Shown piece after piece: positions 8,930 through 17,003 of a stretch of 64,000 nucleotides of DNA. Each line of letters opens with the position of its first letter. The stretch's first letter is position 1. The translations under genes were made by a program, and so were the position numbers. The stretch lies in contig NZ_LT607751.1 of NCBI RefSeq assembly GCF_900090305.1, positions 3,596,001-3,660,000 of the forward strand. Direction: 5' to 3'. This DNA comes from Micromonospora siamensis (GTDB taxonomy: Bacteria > Actinomycetota > Actinomycetes > Mycobacteriales > Micromonosporaceae). The notes under the pieces were generated by a model. That model saw nothing but the letters and a program-made list of their open reading frames with translations. It ran no database searches and had not been told where the DNA came from.

Positions 8930-10155
8930 CCGACACCCGGCCGACCGCGGTGGCGCAGGCCGCCGCGGTCGCGGGCGCCGAGTCGTACCCGCGGATCGTC
9001 GCCGCACTGATCCGGGTCACCGGGGACTGGGCACTCGCCGAGGACTGCGCCCAGGAGGCCCTCGCGGCCGGCCTGGAGCGCTGGCCGCGCGACGGCGTAC
9101 CGGCCAACCCGGGCGGCTGGCTGATGACGGTGGCCCGCAACCGGGCGTTGGACGTGCTGCGCCGCGCCTCGGTGGAGCGGCGCAAGCTGCGCGACCTCGC
9201 GGTGCTCACCCTCACCGACGCCGAGGACGGTGAGCCGGGGGAGGGGGAGGACCTGGTGGACGACCGGCTGCGGCTCGTCTTCACCTGCTGCCATCCGGCG
9301 CTGCGCCTCGCCGACCGGGTGGCGCTGACCCTGCGCACGGTCCTCGGTGTCCCCACCGCCGACATCGCCCGCGCCCTGCTGGTGGGCGAGGCCACGATGA
9401 CCCGTCGGCTCACCCGGGCCAGGACCCGGATCAGGGCGGCCGGCATCCCGTACCGGGTGCCCAGCGGGCCGGCGCTGCCAGAGCGGCTGCCCGGTGTGCT
9501 GGCCGTGCTCTACCTGCTGTTCACCCTCGGTCACGACGCCGACGGGGAGCCGGCCTTCGCCGACGAGGCGATCCGGCTGACCCGCCTGGTGGCCCGGCTG
9601 ATGCCGGAGCAGCCGGAGGTCGCCGCGCTGCTGGCGCTGCTGCTGCTGCACCACTCCCGCCGCGCGGCCCGCCGGGACGCCGACGGCAACCTGCTCACCC
9701 TCGACCGGCAGGACCGGGCCCGGTGGGACGCCGCCGCCATCGGCGAGGCGCGGGAGGTCCTGGCCGGCCTGCCCGACGGCCCGTACGCCTGGCAGGCCCG
9801 GATCGCCGCCTGCCACGCCACCGCGCCGAGCACGGCGCGGACCGACTGGGCGGCCGTCGCCACCGCGTACGACGCGCTGCTGCGGCTGCATCCCAGCCCG
9901 GTCGTGGCGCTGAACCGGGCGGTCGCCCACGGCCACGCGTACGGGCCGGCGGCCGGACTGCGGCTGCTCGCCGCGGCCCGCGACGGTGGAGGGTTGGCCG
10001 GCAACGCCGACGCCACCGCCGCGGAGGCCCACCTCACCGCCCGGCACGGCGACGCCCCGCGGGCCGCCGAGCTGTTCCGCCGCGCCGCCGAGCAGGCCCA
10101 CGGCCCCGCGCAGCGGCGGGCGCTGCTGGACCGGGCCGCGGAGCTGGCGCCGTAG
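8926..10155 (+). CDS. ECF sigma factor with C-terminal extension (ECF42-like)
   Basis: 409 residues, about twice the length of an ordinary ECF sigma. Region 2 (ALAEDCAQEALAAGLERWPRDGVPANPGGWLMTVARNRALDVLRR, about 30-75) and region 4 (LRTVLGVPTADIARALLVGEATMTRRLTRARTRI, about 140-170) are followed by about 220 residues of helical TPR-like sequence. This layout and the DGPF neighbour fit ECF42, in which the C-terminal domain is thought to replace a classical anti-sigma factor. GTG at 8926 is chosen from the GTGA overlap. Confidence 0.9.
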   Translation: MTDTRPTAVAQAAAVAGAESYPRIVAALIRVTGDWALAEDCAQEALAAGLERWPRDGVPANPGGWLMTVARNRALDVLRRASVERRKLRDLAVLTLTDAEDGEPGEGEDLVDDRLRLVFTCCHPALRLADRVALTLRTVLGVPTADIARALLVGEATMTRRLTRARTRIRAAGIPYRVPSGPALPERLPGVLAVLYLLFTLGHDADGEPAFADEAIRLTRLVARLMPEQPEVAALLALLLLHHSRRAARRDADGNLLTLDRQDRARWDAAAIGEAREVLAGLPDGPYAWQARIAACHATAPSTARTDWAAVATAYDALLRLHPSPVVALNRAVAHGHAYGPAAGLRLLAAARDGGGLAGNADATAAEAHLTARHGDAPRAAELFRRAAEQAHGPAQRRALLDRAAELAP

Positions 10156-10202
10156 CGGCACACCGGCGGGCGGGTGGGCGCCGGCGGATAGGCTCGGTGC
10201 CC

Positions 10203-11132
10203 ATGCGGACCAAGCAGGAGCTGGGGGCGGCCATCCACGAGCAGCGGCGGGCCGCCCTGGTGGTCAACGCCCACTCCCGGCGCGGTCGCCGGCTCTACGA
10301 CGGCGCCCGGTCCCGGCTGCTCGCCGCCGGGTTCACCCTGGTCCGGGACTGCCCGGTGGACCGTCCGGGCGAGCTGGAGAGGCAGCTCGCCGAGGCCGCC
10401 GACCTGGGCCCCGACCTGCTGGTCGCCGGTGGCGGCGACGGCACCCTCGGCACCGCCGCCCGGCTGCTCGCCCACCGCGACATCGCGCTGGGGCTGCTGC
10501 CGCTGGGCACCACCAACAACTTCGCCCGCACCGTCGGCGTGCCGCTCGACCTCGACGCCGCGGTCGGGGTGCTCACCGGCGGCAAGGTGATCGACGTCGA
10601 CCTCGGCCTGATCGGCGGGACACGGTTCGCCAACCACGTCGGGGTGGGCCTGTCCGCCGACATCATGCTCCGCACGCCGCCGCGGCTGAAGCGGCTCACC
10701 GGCCGGCTGGCGTACCCGGCGACGGCGCTGGCGCTGCTGGCCCGGCACCGGCCGCTGCGGGTCACGCTGCGGGCCCGCGACACCGCGCGGGAGCTGGTCA
10801 CCCACCAGCTGTACGTCGCCAACGGCGGTTTCCAGGCCGGCCGGCCCATCACCGCGGACGCGAACGCCGACGACGGGCTGCTGGTGGCGTACCCGGTCGG
10901 TGGGGCCACCCGGCGCGGCCTGCTGCGCGAGACCACCCGCAACGCCGCCACCGGCCACCGCCGCAGCCTCGCCGACGAGCCGTTCCTCGCCGTCGGGGAG
11001 CTGTGGCTGGAGACCGACCGCCCGGCCCGGGTCGAGGTGGACGGCGAGCTCTGCGGCACCACCCCGGTCCGGATCGGACTGGACGTCAACGCGTTGCGGG
11101 TGATGGCCCCGGCCGACAGCCCCGACCGCTGA
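10203..11132 (+). CDS. Diacylglycerol/lipid kinase family protein (first paralog)
   Basis: 309 residues, LCB5/DagK fold. The nucleotide-binding signature GGGDGTLG (about 79-86) and the PLGTTNNFARTVGVP motif are clear. The family phosphorylates diacylglycerol, sphingoid bases or other lipids using ATP. ATG at 10203 is preceded by TAGGCT at 8-nt spacing, suggesting a leaderless transcript. A second kinase of this fold lies at 16,086, so they probably have separate substrates; neither substrate can be assigned. Confidence 0.85.
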   Translation: MRTKQELGAAIHEQRRAALVVNAHSRRGRRLYDGARSRLLAAGFTLVRDCPVDRPGELERQLAEAADLGPDLLVAGGGDGTLGTAARLLAHRDIALGLLPLGTTNNFARTVGVPLDLDAAVGVLTGGKVIDVDLGLIGGTRFANHVGVGLSADIMLRTPPRLKRLTGRLAYPATALALLARHRPLRVTLRARDTARELVTHQLYVANGGFQAGRPITADANADDGLLVAYPVGGATRRGLLRETTRNAATGHRRSLADEPFLAVGELWLETDRPARVEVDGELCGTTPVRIGLDVNALRVMAPADSPDR

Positions 11133-11138
11133 GGCGCC

Positions 11139-12023
11139 TCAGGCGACCCGGGCGACGCTGCCCGCCGGTGCGGCCGGCACGGCGTCCGGGTGCAGGATCG
11201 CGGCGATCGCCTCGACGCCGTCGACCAGACGCGGGCCCGGCCGGACGATCAGCGCGTCGGCGTCGACCGCCCAGACCTCGGCGCCGGGGAACCGGCCGGC
11301 GACTGTCCGGGCCTGCTCGACCGCGCCGTCGAGGTGGAACCCGCACGGGGTGACCAGCACGACCTGCGGGTCGGCGGCGGCCAGCTCGGCCCAGGTGGTC
11401 GGCGCCGACCGCTGCCCGGGCCGGCCCGCGACCGGCTGGCCGCCGGCGGCGGTCACCAGGTCGGGCACCCAGTGCCCGCCCGGGAACGGCGGGTCCACCC
11501 ACTCCACCACCGCGACCCGCCGCCGGTGCCGGCCGGCGACCGCCGCCGAGACCGCCGCAAGCCGGGCGCGCAGGCCGTCCACCAGGGCGTGCGCCCGATC
11601 GGGTACGCCCGCCCGCTCACCCACCGCGAGCACGGTGTCGAACACCTCGTCCAGGGTGTGCGGGTCCAGCGAGAGCACGTCGGCGCGGCAGCCGAGATGC
11701 TCCAGGGCGGCCGACACCTGCCCCGACGGCAGCGCGCAGACCCGGCACAGGTCCTGGGTGACGATCAGTTCCGGGTCCAGCCCGGCGAGCGCGTCGCGGT
11801 GCAGCGTGTACAGGTCCGCCCCGGCCGCCGCCCGCTCCCGCACGTACGCGTCGATCTCGCCCGGGGTCATCCCGCGGGTGTCCCGGCCGCCCACCACCAC
11901 CGCCTTGCCGGCCCGGTCGGCGGCCGGCACCTCACACTCGAAGGTGACCCCGACCAGCTCGTCACCGAGCCCCAGGGCGTAGACGATCTCCGTGGCGGAG
12001 GGCAGCAGCGAGACCAGACGCAT
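11139..12023 (-). CDS. Cobalamin-binding-like periplasmic-fold protein without signal peptide (BtuF-like)
   Basis: 294 residues. MRLVSLLPSATEIVYALGLGDELVGVTFECE is the BtuF/helical-backbone metal-receptor opening, followed by LYTLHRDALAGLDPELIVTQDLCRVCALP (about 90-120). BtuF proteins deliver vitamin B12 to BtuCD, but this protein lacks a signal peptide or lipobox and has no BtuC/BtuD genes nearby. It is therefore probably cytoplasmic; a role in corrinoid or metal binding is inference. CAGGAT lies 6 nt before the ATG on the minus strand, suggesting leaderless expression. Confidence 0.8.
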   Translation of the reverse strand: MRLVSLLPSATEIVYALGLGDELVGVTFECEVPAADRAGKAVVVGGRDTRGMTPGEIDAYVRERAAAGADLYTLHRDALAGLDPELIVTQDLCRVCALPSGQVSAALEHLGCRADVLSLDPHTLDEVFDTVLAVGERAGVPDRAHALVDGLRARLAAVSAAVAGRHRRRVAVVEWVDPPFPGGHWVPDLVTAAGGQPVAGRPGQRSAPTTWAELAAADPQVVLVTPCGFHLDGAVEQARTVAGRFPGAEVWAVDADALIVRPGPRLVDGVEAIAAILHPDAVPAAPAGSVARVA

Positions 12024-12082
12024 CGGGCCATCCTGCCAGGCGCGGCCGGGGTCGCTCCGGCGAGGCGTGGTTGGATGGCGGG

Positions 12083-12385
12083 GTGCAGTTCACCGTGACA
12101 GACGCGCCGGAGCGGGAGCGGTTCGAGGCGCGCGACGAGACCGGGGCCGTCGCCGGAGTGGTCACCTACCAGCTGACCGGCGCGATCATCGCCTACACCC
12201 ACACCAAGGTGGAGCCGGAGTTCGAGGGCAAGGGCGTCGGGTCCACCCTGGCCCGGGCGGTGCTGGACGACGCCCGGGCCCGCAACCGGATGGTGGTGCC
12301 GATCTGCCCGTTCATCGCCGAGTGGCTGACCCGCCACCCGGAGTACGAGGACATCGTCGTCCGCTCCACCCGCAAGGTGAAGTGA
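12083..12385 (+). CDS. Short GNAT-type N-acetyltransferase (YidJ/NATD1-like)
   Basis: 100 residues from GTG 12083; a TTG at 12071 in frame is possible but is better read as part of a -10 (TTGGAT) at 6-nt spacing from GTG. The acetyl-CoA loop reads FEGKGVGSTLARAVLDDARA (about 51-71), and the protein ends with VVPICPFIAEWLTRHPEYEDIV, typical of the minimal one-domain GNAT-like family. The substrate is unknown. It is divergent from the BtuF-like gene across a 59-bp gap. Confidence 0.85.
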   Translation: MQFTVTDAPERERFEARDETGAVAGVVTYQLTGAIIAYTHTKVEPEFEGKGVGSTLARAVLDDARARNRMVVPICPFIAEWLTRHPEYEDIVVRSTRKVK

Positions 12386-12392
12386 CCGCCGC

Positions 12393-13652
12393 TCAGGTCA
12401 CCCGGGACGGCTCGCCCGGAACCTGCTCGTACGCCCGCCGCTCGACGATGTCGCGCAGCCGGTCCATCGCGTCCCACACGTCCACGAAGCGGGTGTAGAG
12501 CGGCGCCGGCCCGAGCCGCAGCCGGTCCGGGGCCCGGTAGTCGCCGACCACCCCCGCCTCGGCGAGGGCCCGGGAGATCCGCAGCGCCTCCGGGTGGTGC
12601 AGCGAGACGTGGCTGCCCCGCCGCGCCGGGTCGCGCGGGGAGGCGACCGTGAAGCCGTACGGGGTGAGCCAGGCGTCGGCCAGGTCGACGATCAGCTCGC
12701 CCAGGCGTACCCCCTTGGCCCGGACCCGGTCGACGCCGGCCTCGGCGAGCACGTCCAGGGCCGGGTCCAGCGCCGCCATCCCGAGGATCGGCGGGGTGCC
12801 CACCTGGAACCGGTCCAGCGTCGGCACCGGTTCGTAGTGCGGGCCCATCGCGAACTGGTCGCGCTGGCCGAACCAGCCCTGGATCGGCTGGCGCAGCCGC
12901 TGCTGCAGCTCCCGGCGCACGTAGAGGAATGCCGGCGCACCCGGACCGCCGTTCAGGTATTTGTAGGTGCAGCCGACGGCCAGGTCGGCGCCGCTCGCGG
13001 TCAGCTCGATCGGCACCGACCCCACCGCGTGCGACAGGTCCCACAGCACGTACGCGCCGACCTCGCGGGCCGCCGCGTTCACCGCCGCCATGTCCAGCAG
13101 CGCCCCGCACCGGTACGACACGGCCGAGAGCACCACCAGGGCGACGTCCTCGGTCAGCGCGTCGATCAGGGTCCGCGGGTCGAGCCCCTCGTCGAGGTCG
13201 GAGGGGAGCATCGTCAGGGTGAGCCCGCGCGCCTCGGCCAGCCCCTGCAGGACGTACCGGTCGGTGGGGAAGTCCTCGGCGTCGACCAGGACGGTACGCC
13301 GGCCGGGGTTCGCGTCCAGCGCCGCCGCGGCGAGCTTGTAGAGGTTCACCGAGGTCGAGTCGGAGACCGCCACCTCGCCCGGACGGGCGCCGACGGCGTG
13401 CGCGGCGATCCGGTCGCCGATCCGCCCGGCCCACTCGATCCACGTCGGCCAGCCCCGCACGAGCCGCTCGCCCCAGCCGTCGCGGACCAGCCGCGCCAGG
13501 TGCTCCGGGGTGGCCGCCGGCAGCCGGCCCAGCGAGTTGCCGTCCAGATAGATCAGCTGGTCGTCGGCGATGACGAACCGGTCCCGCAGGTCGGCGAGGG
13601 GATCCTCGGCGTCCCACTCCTTGCACCGGTAACGGGGGAACTCGTCTTGCAC
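12393..13652 (-). CDS. kynU: Kynureninase
   Basis: 419 residues, usual for KynU. The start is set at GTG 13652 because GAGGAG lies 5 nt upstream. Family landmarks include IYLDGNSLGRLP (about 32-43), WDLSHAVGSVPIEL with the conserved Asp/His, and the PLP-lysine motif GCTYKYLNGGPGAPAF (about 230-245). The enzyme converts kynurenine to anthranilate (or 3-hydroxykynurenine to 3-hydroxyanthranilate). No kynA or kynB lies nearby, so the rest of the pathway must be elsewhere. It ends 7 bp from the convergent GNAT gene. Confidence 0.94.
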   Translation of the reverse strand: MQDEFPRYRCKEWDAEDPLADLRDRFVIADDQLIYLDGNSLGRLPAATPEHLARLVRDGWGERLVRGWPTWIEWAGRIGDRIAAHAVGARPGEVAVSDSTSVNLYKLAAAALDANPGRRTVLVDAEDFPTDRYVLQGLAEARGLTLTMLPSDLDEGLDPRTLIDALTEDVALVVLSAVSYRCGALLDMAAVNAAAREVGAYVLWDLSHAVGSVPIELTASGADLAVGCTYKYLNGGPGAPAFLYVRRELQQRLRQPIQGWFGQRDQFAMGPHYEPVPTLDRFQVGTPPILGMAALDPALDVLAEAGVDRVRAKGVRLGELIVDLADAWLTPYGFTVASPRDPARRGSHVSLHHPEALRISRALAEAGVVGDYRAPDRLRLGPAPLYTRFVDVWDAMDRLRDIVERRAYEQVPGEPSRVT

Positions 13653-14185
13653 GTGCACTCCTCGGCATGACCGTCGCCGTCGGCGGGCGACCGGAGCCAG
13701 CCTAGGCGGCCCCGCGACCGGGCCGGCGGGGACCGCCACCGGTGCCCATCCGGCGGGACCGGATCAGTGCGGCGAGCGGCCGAACTGCGCCCCGAACGCC
13801 AGGCCGGCCGTGCAGGACAGCTCGCCGGGGGCGAGCTGGACCCGGGACGGGCGCCAGAGCTGCGCCCCGTCGACGGTGACCCGGGCGACCAGGCAGTCGT
13901 AGCGGGTGGCCCGCAGCGCCACCCCGACCCGGCCGTCGGCGGCGGTCACCTCCTGGCGTACCCGGGGATCCAGCCGCAGGCCGGCCAGCGCGGCCCGGAC
14001 GGCATTGTCCGCCGGTGACGCCCGGTGCGCTGCCGCGCGCCGGGCCCGAGGGTGAGCCCGGACACGGCGGGCGCCCGGTGAGCGGCACCCGGTCGATCGC
14101 CGGACTACCGTCGGGCGGGCCGCCGCCGCACCCCCTTCCGCGGCGCGGACCCGCCACCGATCACTGTCGATCCCGAGGACGGCCC
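13653..14185. other. Gene-poor 533-bp interval between kynU and an alcohol dehydrogenase gene
   Basis: The interval separates the divergent kynU and adh genes. Apart from a minus-strand coding-like stretch (13764-14018, listed separately) I see no gene, RNA or repeat. Long frames here are compositional artefacts of high GC. Confidence 0.6.
13764..14018 (-). pseudogene. Possible C-terminal gene remnant, start not found
   Basis: The frame ends with protein-like sequence (LRLDPRVRQEVTAADGRVGVALRATRYDCLVARV, then VWRPSRVQLAPGEL-like residues and CTAGLAFGAQFG). No ATG or GTG start with a ribosome site exists upstream; the only available start is a TTG at 14195 inside the neighbouring adh gene, and residues before about 14018 look like shadow sequence. 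Either the 5' part was lost or this is not a gene. No family recognised. Confidence 0.3.
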
Positions 14186-15229
14186 ATGCGCGCAACCGTG
14201 ATCCACGGACCGAACGACATCCGCGTCGAGCAGGTGCCCGACGCGACCGTCCGCAACCCCACCGACGCGGTGGTCCGCGTGGTCAGCGCCTGCATCTGCG
14301 GCAGCGACCTGTGGGCGTACCGGGGGGTCGCCAAGCGGGAGGCCGGCCAGCGGATCGGCCACGAGTTCCTGGGCGTGGTGGAGGCCACCGGCGCCGAGGT
14401 CACCTCGGTGCGGGTCGGCGACCTGGTGGTGGCGCCGTTCGTCTGGTCCGACGGGGTCTGCGACTTCTGCCGGGAGGGCCTGCACACCTCCTGCCCGCAC
14501 GGCGGCTTCTGGGGCTCCGCCGGCTCCGACGGTGGGCAGGGCGAGGCCGTGCGCGTCCCGTACGCCGACGGCACCCTGGTGCGGCTGCCCGCCGAGGCGG
14601 CCGGCGACGAGCGACTGCTCGCCGCGATGCTGGCGCTGTCGGACGTGATGTCCACCGGCCACCACGCCGCCCTGGCCGCCCGGGTCCGCCCCGGGGTCAC
14701 CGTCGCCGTCGTCGGCGACGGGGCGGTCGGGCTGTGCGGGGTGCTGGCCGCGAAGCGGCTGGGCGCCGAGCAGATCATCGCGCTGGGGCGGCACACCGCC
14801 CGCACCGACATCGCCCGCACCTTCGGCGCCACCGACGTGGTCGCCGAGCGCGGCGAGGCGGCGATCGCCGCGGTGCGGGAGCTGACCAAGGGGCAGGGCG
14901 CGCACGCCGTGCTCGAGGCCGTGGGCACCGAACAGTCGATGCGTACGGCCATCTCCATCGCCCGCGACGGCGGCGCGGTCGGCTACGTCGGCGTCCCGCA
15001 CGGCGGCAGCGCCGGCGTCGACATCGGCCAGATGTTCGGCCGCAACGTGGCCGTCGGCGGCGGGGTCGCGCCGGCCCGGGCGTACATCCCGGAGCTGCTG
15101 GCCGACGTGCTGAACGGCACGATCGACCCGTCGCCGGTCTTCGACCGGGTGGTCGGGCTGGACGAGGTGCCCGAGGGCTACCGGGCGATGGACGAGCGGA
15201 CGGCACTGAAGGTCCGGATCGCCTTCTGA
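14186..15229 (+). CDS. Zinc-dependent alcohol dehydrogenase family protein
   Basis: 347 residues, MDR superfamily. The catalytic zinc site is CICGSDLW plus GHEFLGVVEATG (about 32-70). The structural-zinc lobe has CDFCREGLHTSC, a contracted C-x2-C-x7-C version. The Rossmann motif VAVVGDGAVGLCGVLAAKRLGAEQIIALG spans about 173-200. The substrate is unknown; the overall pattern resembles threonine/sorbitol-type dehydrogenases of actinobacteria. It is monocistronic and divergent from kynU. Confidence 0.9.
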   Translation: MRATVIHGPNDIRVEQVPDATVRNPTDAVVRVVSACICGSDLWAYRGVAKREAGQRIGHEFLGVVEATGAEVTSVRVGDLVVAPFVWSDGVCDFCREGLHTSCPHGGFWGSAGSDGGQGEAVRVPYADGTLVRLPAEAAGDERLLAAMLALSDVMSTGHHAALAARVRPGVTVAVVGDGAVGLCGVLAAKRLGAEQIIALGRHTARTDIARTFGATDVVAERGEAAIAAVRELTKGQGAHAVLEAVGTEQSMRTAISIARDGGAVGYVGVPHGGSAGVDIGQMFGRNVAVGGGVAPARAYIPELLADVLNGTIDPSPVFDRVVGLDEVPEGYRAMDERTALKVRIAF

Positions 15230-15342
15230 GTCGTCCGGGCGGAAAACGTCCCCGGTGACTGCATCCGTACCCGCCGTCGCGGGCGAAGCAAGGGTCGTGA
15301 CGAGACGTCACTGATCTGGTCGCCTCGACGAAAGGCTCACCG

Positions 15343-15993
15343 ATGAAGATCGCCCGACTCGCCGCCCGGCTCGCCGTGGGCGCGATGGCCACCGCCGTGG
15401 CCGCGACCGCCGTCGCCGTACCCGCTCAGGCCTCCGGCCGGGACCTCGGCAACCGGTCGCTGGCCGCGGTGCTGACCCGCGACACCGGGGGTTTCGACCA
15501 CAACTCCCGGGACTTCGACGTGCTCACCGCGGCGGTGCTCGCGGTGCTGGAGGCCAAGCCCGACTCGCCGGTGAAGGTGCTCACCGACGGGACGGTCGCA
15601 CTGACCGCGTTCGTGCCCACCGACGCCGCGTTCCGGGAGCTGGTCCGCGATCTCACCGGCGCGCACCGGCTGCCCAGCGAGCAGGCGGCGTTCACCGCGG
15701 TCGCCGGCCTCGGCATCGACACCGTGGAGAACGTGCTGCTCTACCACGTGGTGCCGGGCGCCACGATCGACCGGAAGGCGGCGCTGAAGGCCGACGGGGC
15801 CGACCTGACCACCGCGCTGGGCGCCACCGTCGAGGTGGACGTGCGGCACACCTGGTTCGGCCGGCAGGTGCGGCTGGTCGACGCCGACACCAGCGACCGG
15901 AACGCCCGCGTGGTGGTCTTCGACATCAACCGGGGCAACAAGCAGATCGCCCACGCGGTCGACCGGGTGCTGCGCCCGATCGACCTGCCCTGA
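15343..15993 (+). CDS. Secreted fasciclin-domain protein
   Basis: 216 residues. A Sec signal peptide (MKIARLAARLAVGAMATAVAATAVAVPAQASG; cleavage predicted near ASG) is followed by one fasciclin (FAS1) domain: LTAFVPTDAAFRELVRDLTG (about 88-107), VENVLLYHVVPGATI (about 128-142) and a C-terminal NKQIAHAVDRVLRP. FAS1 domains act in extracellular adhesion. A hairpin terminator follows at 16,010. Confidence 0.92.
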   Translation: MKIARLAARLAVGAMATAVAATAVAVPAQASGRDLGNRSLAAVLTRDTGGFDHNSRDFDVLTAAVLAVLEAKPDSPVKVLTDGTVALTAFVPTDAAFRELVRDLTGAHRLPSEQAAFTAVAGLGIDTVENVLLYHVVPGATIDRKAALKADGADLTTALGATVEVDVRHTWFGRQVRLVDADTSDRNARVVVFDINRGNKQIAHAVDRVLRPIDLP

Positions 15994-16009
15994 CCCGTAC
16001 GCTCCCGCG

Positions 16010-16036
16010 ACGGCGCCCGGCCCGGCCGGGCGCCGT
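16010..16036 (+). terminator. Hairpin terminator after the fasciclin gene
   Basis: 12-nt arms (16010-16021 and 16025-16036) with a 3-nt loop, 17 bp after the stop codon. No T tract follows. Confidence 0.7.
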
Positions 16037-16085
16037 TCGCGTCGGCCCTGGTGGCCGGCGCGGCCGGTGCCGTACGGTGCTCGCC

Positions 16086-17003
16086 GTGACCGCGCACGAT
16101 CATGTTCCGCCCGGCCCCGTCGCCGTGCTCGCCAACCCCACCGCCGGCCGGGGCCGGCACCGGGGGCTGCTGCCCGAGGTGCTGAAGCGGCTGGCCGACG
16201 GGGGGCGTCCCGTCGAACTGCTCCCGGCGGCCACCCCGCAGGAGGCGGAGGCGGCCTGCCACGCGGCGGTCGCCGCCGGCGCCGGCGCCCTGGTCGCGGT
16301 CGGCGGTGACGGCACGGTGCACCGGGCGCTGCAGGCGGTCGCCGGCACCGCCGTGCCGTTCGGGCCGGTCCCGGCCGGCACCGGCAACGACTTCGCCGTC
16401 GAGACCGGCTTCCCGGCCGACCCGCTCGCCGCCGCCGAGGCGATCGCCGCGGCGCTGCGCGAGGGCCGCAGCCGACCGGTCGACCTGGCCCGGATGACCA
16501 CCGCCGACGGCGGTGACCGCTGGTACGGCGCGGTGCTCGCCGCCGGCTTCGACGCGATCGTCAACGAGCGCGCCAACCGGATGCGCCGTCCCCGCGGCCC
16601 CCGCCGGTACGACCTGGCGATCCTGGTGGAGCTGGCCCGGCTGCGCCCGCGCCGCTACGTGCTGCGGCTCGACGGCGAGGAGCACCGGGTCGACGCGGTG
16701 CTGGTGGCCGTCGGGAACTGCGCCAGCTACGGCGGTGGGATGCGGATCTGCCCGGCCGCCGACCCGACCGACGGGCTGCTGGACGTGGTGGTGGGCGGGG
16801 AGTTCGACCGGCGCACCCTGATCCGGGTGAAACCGCGGATCTACCGGGGCACCCACGTCTCCCATCCGCTGGTGCGCAGCTACCGGGCCCGTACGGTCGA
16901 GGTGGCCGCCGAGGGCATCACCACGTACGCCGACGGCGAGCGTTCGCTGGACCTGCCGGTGCGGATCAGCGCGGTGCCGGCGGCGGTGCGGCTGCTGCGC
17001 TGA
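16086..17003 (+). CDS. Diacylglycerol/lipid kinase family protein (second paralog)
   Basis: 305 residues from GTG 16086; a GTG at 16077 is in frame, but TACGGT lies 7 nt before 16086, favouring a leaderless start there. VGGDGTVHRALQAV (about 72-85) and PAGTGNDFAVETGFP are the DagK nucleotide and substrate motifs, and CPAADPTDGLLDVVVGGEF is typical of the C-terminal beta domain. DagK enzymes recycle diacylglycerol to phosphatidate. In relatives such a gene often lies between tatC and helY, so it may be part of that ancestral cluster. The last 38 bp overlap the convergent EamA gene. Confidence 0.88.
   Translation: MTAHDHVPPGPVAVLANPTAGRGRHRGLLPEVLKRLADGGRPVELLPAATPQEAEAACHAAVAAGAGALVAVGGDGTVHRALQAVAGTAVPFGPVPAGTGNDFAVETGFPADPLAAAEAIAAALREGRSRPVDLARMTTADGGDRWYGAVLAAGFDAIVNERANRMRRPRGPRRYDLAILVELARLRPRRYVLRLDGEEHRVDAVLVAVGNCASYGGGMRICPAADPTDGLLDVVVGGEFDRRTLIRVKPRIYRGTHVSHPLVRSYRARTVEVAAEGITTYADGERSLDLPVRISAVPAAVRLLR

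Noticed and set aside
12193..13668. Long minus-strand frame alternative to kynU
   Set aside because: Composition is Arg/Gly/Pro-rich without family motifs, whereas the kynU frame is full length with PLP lysine.
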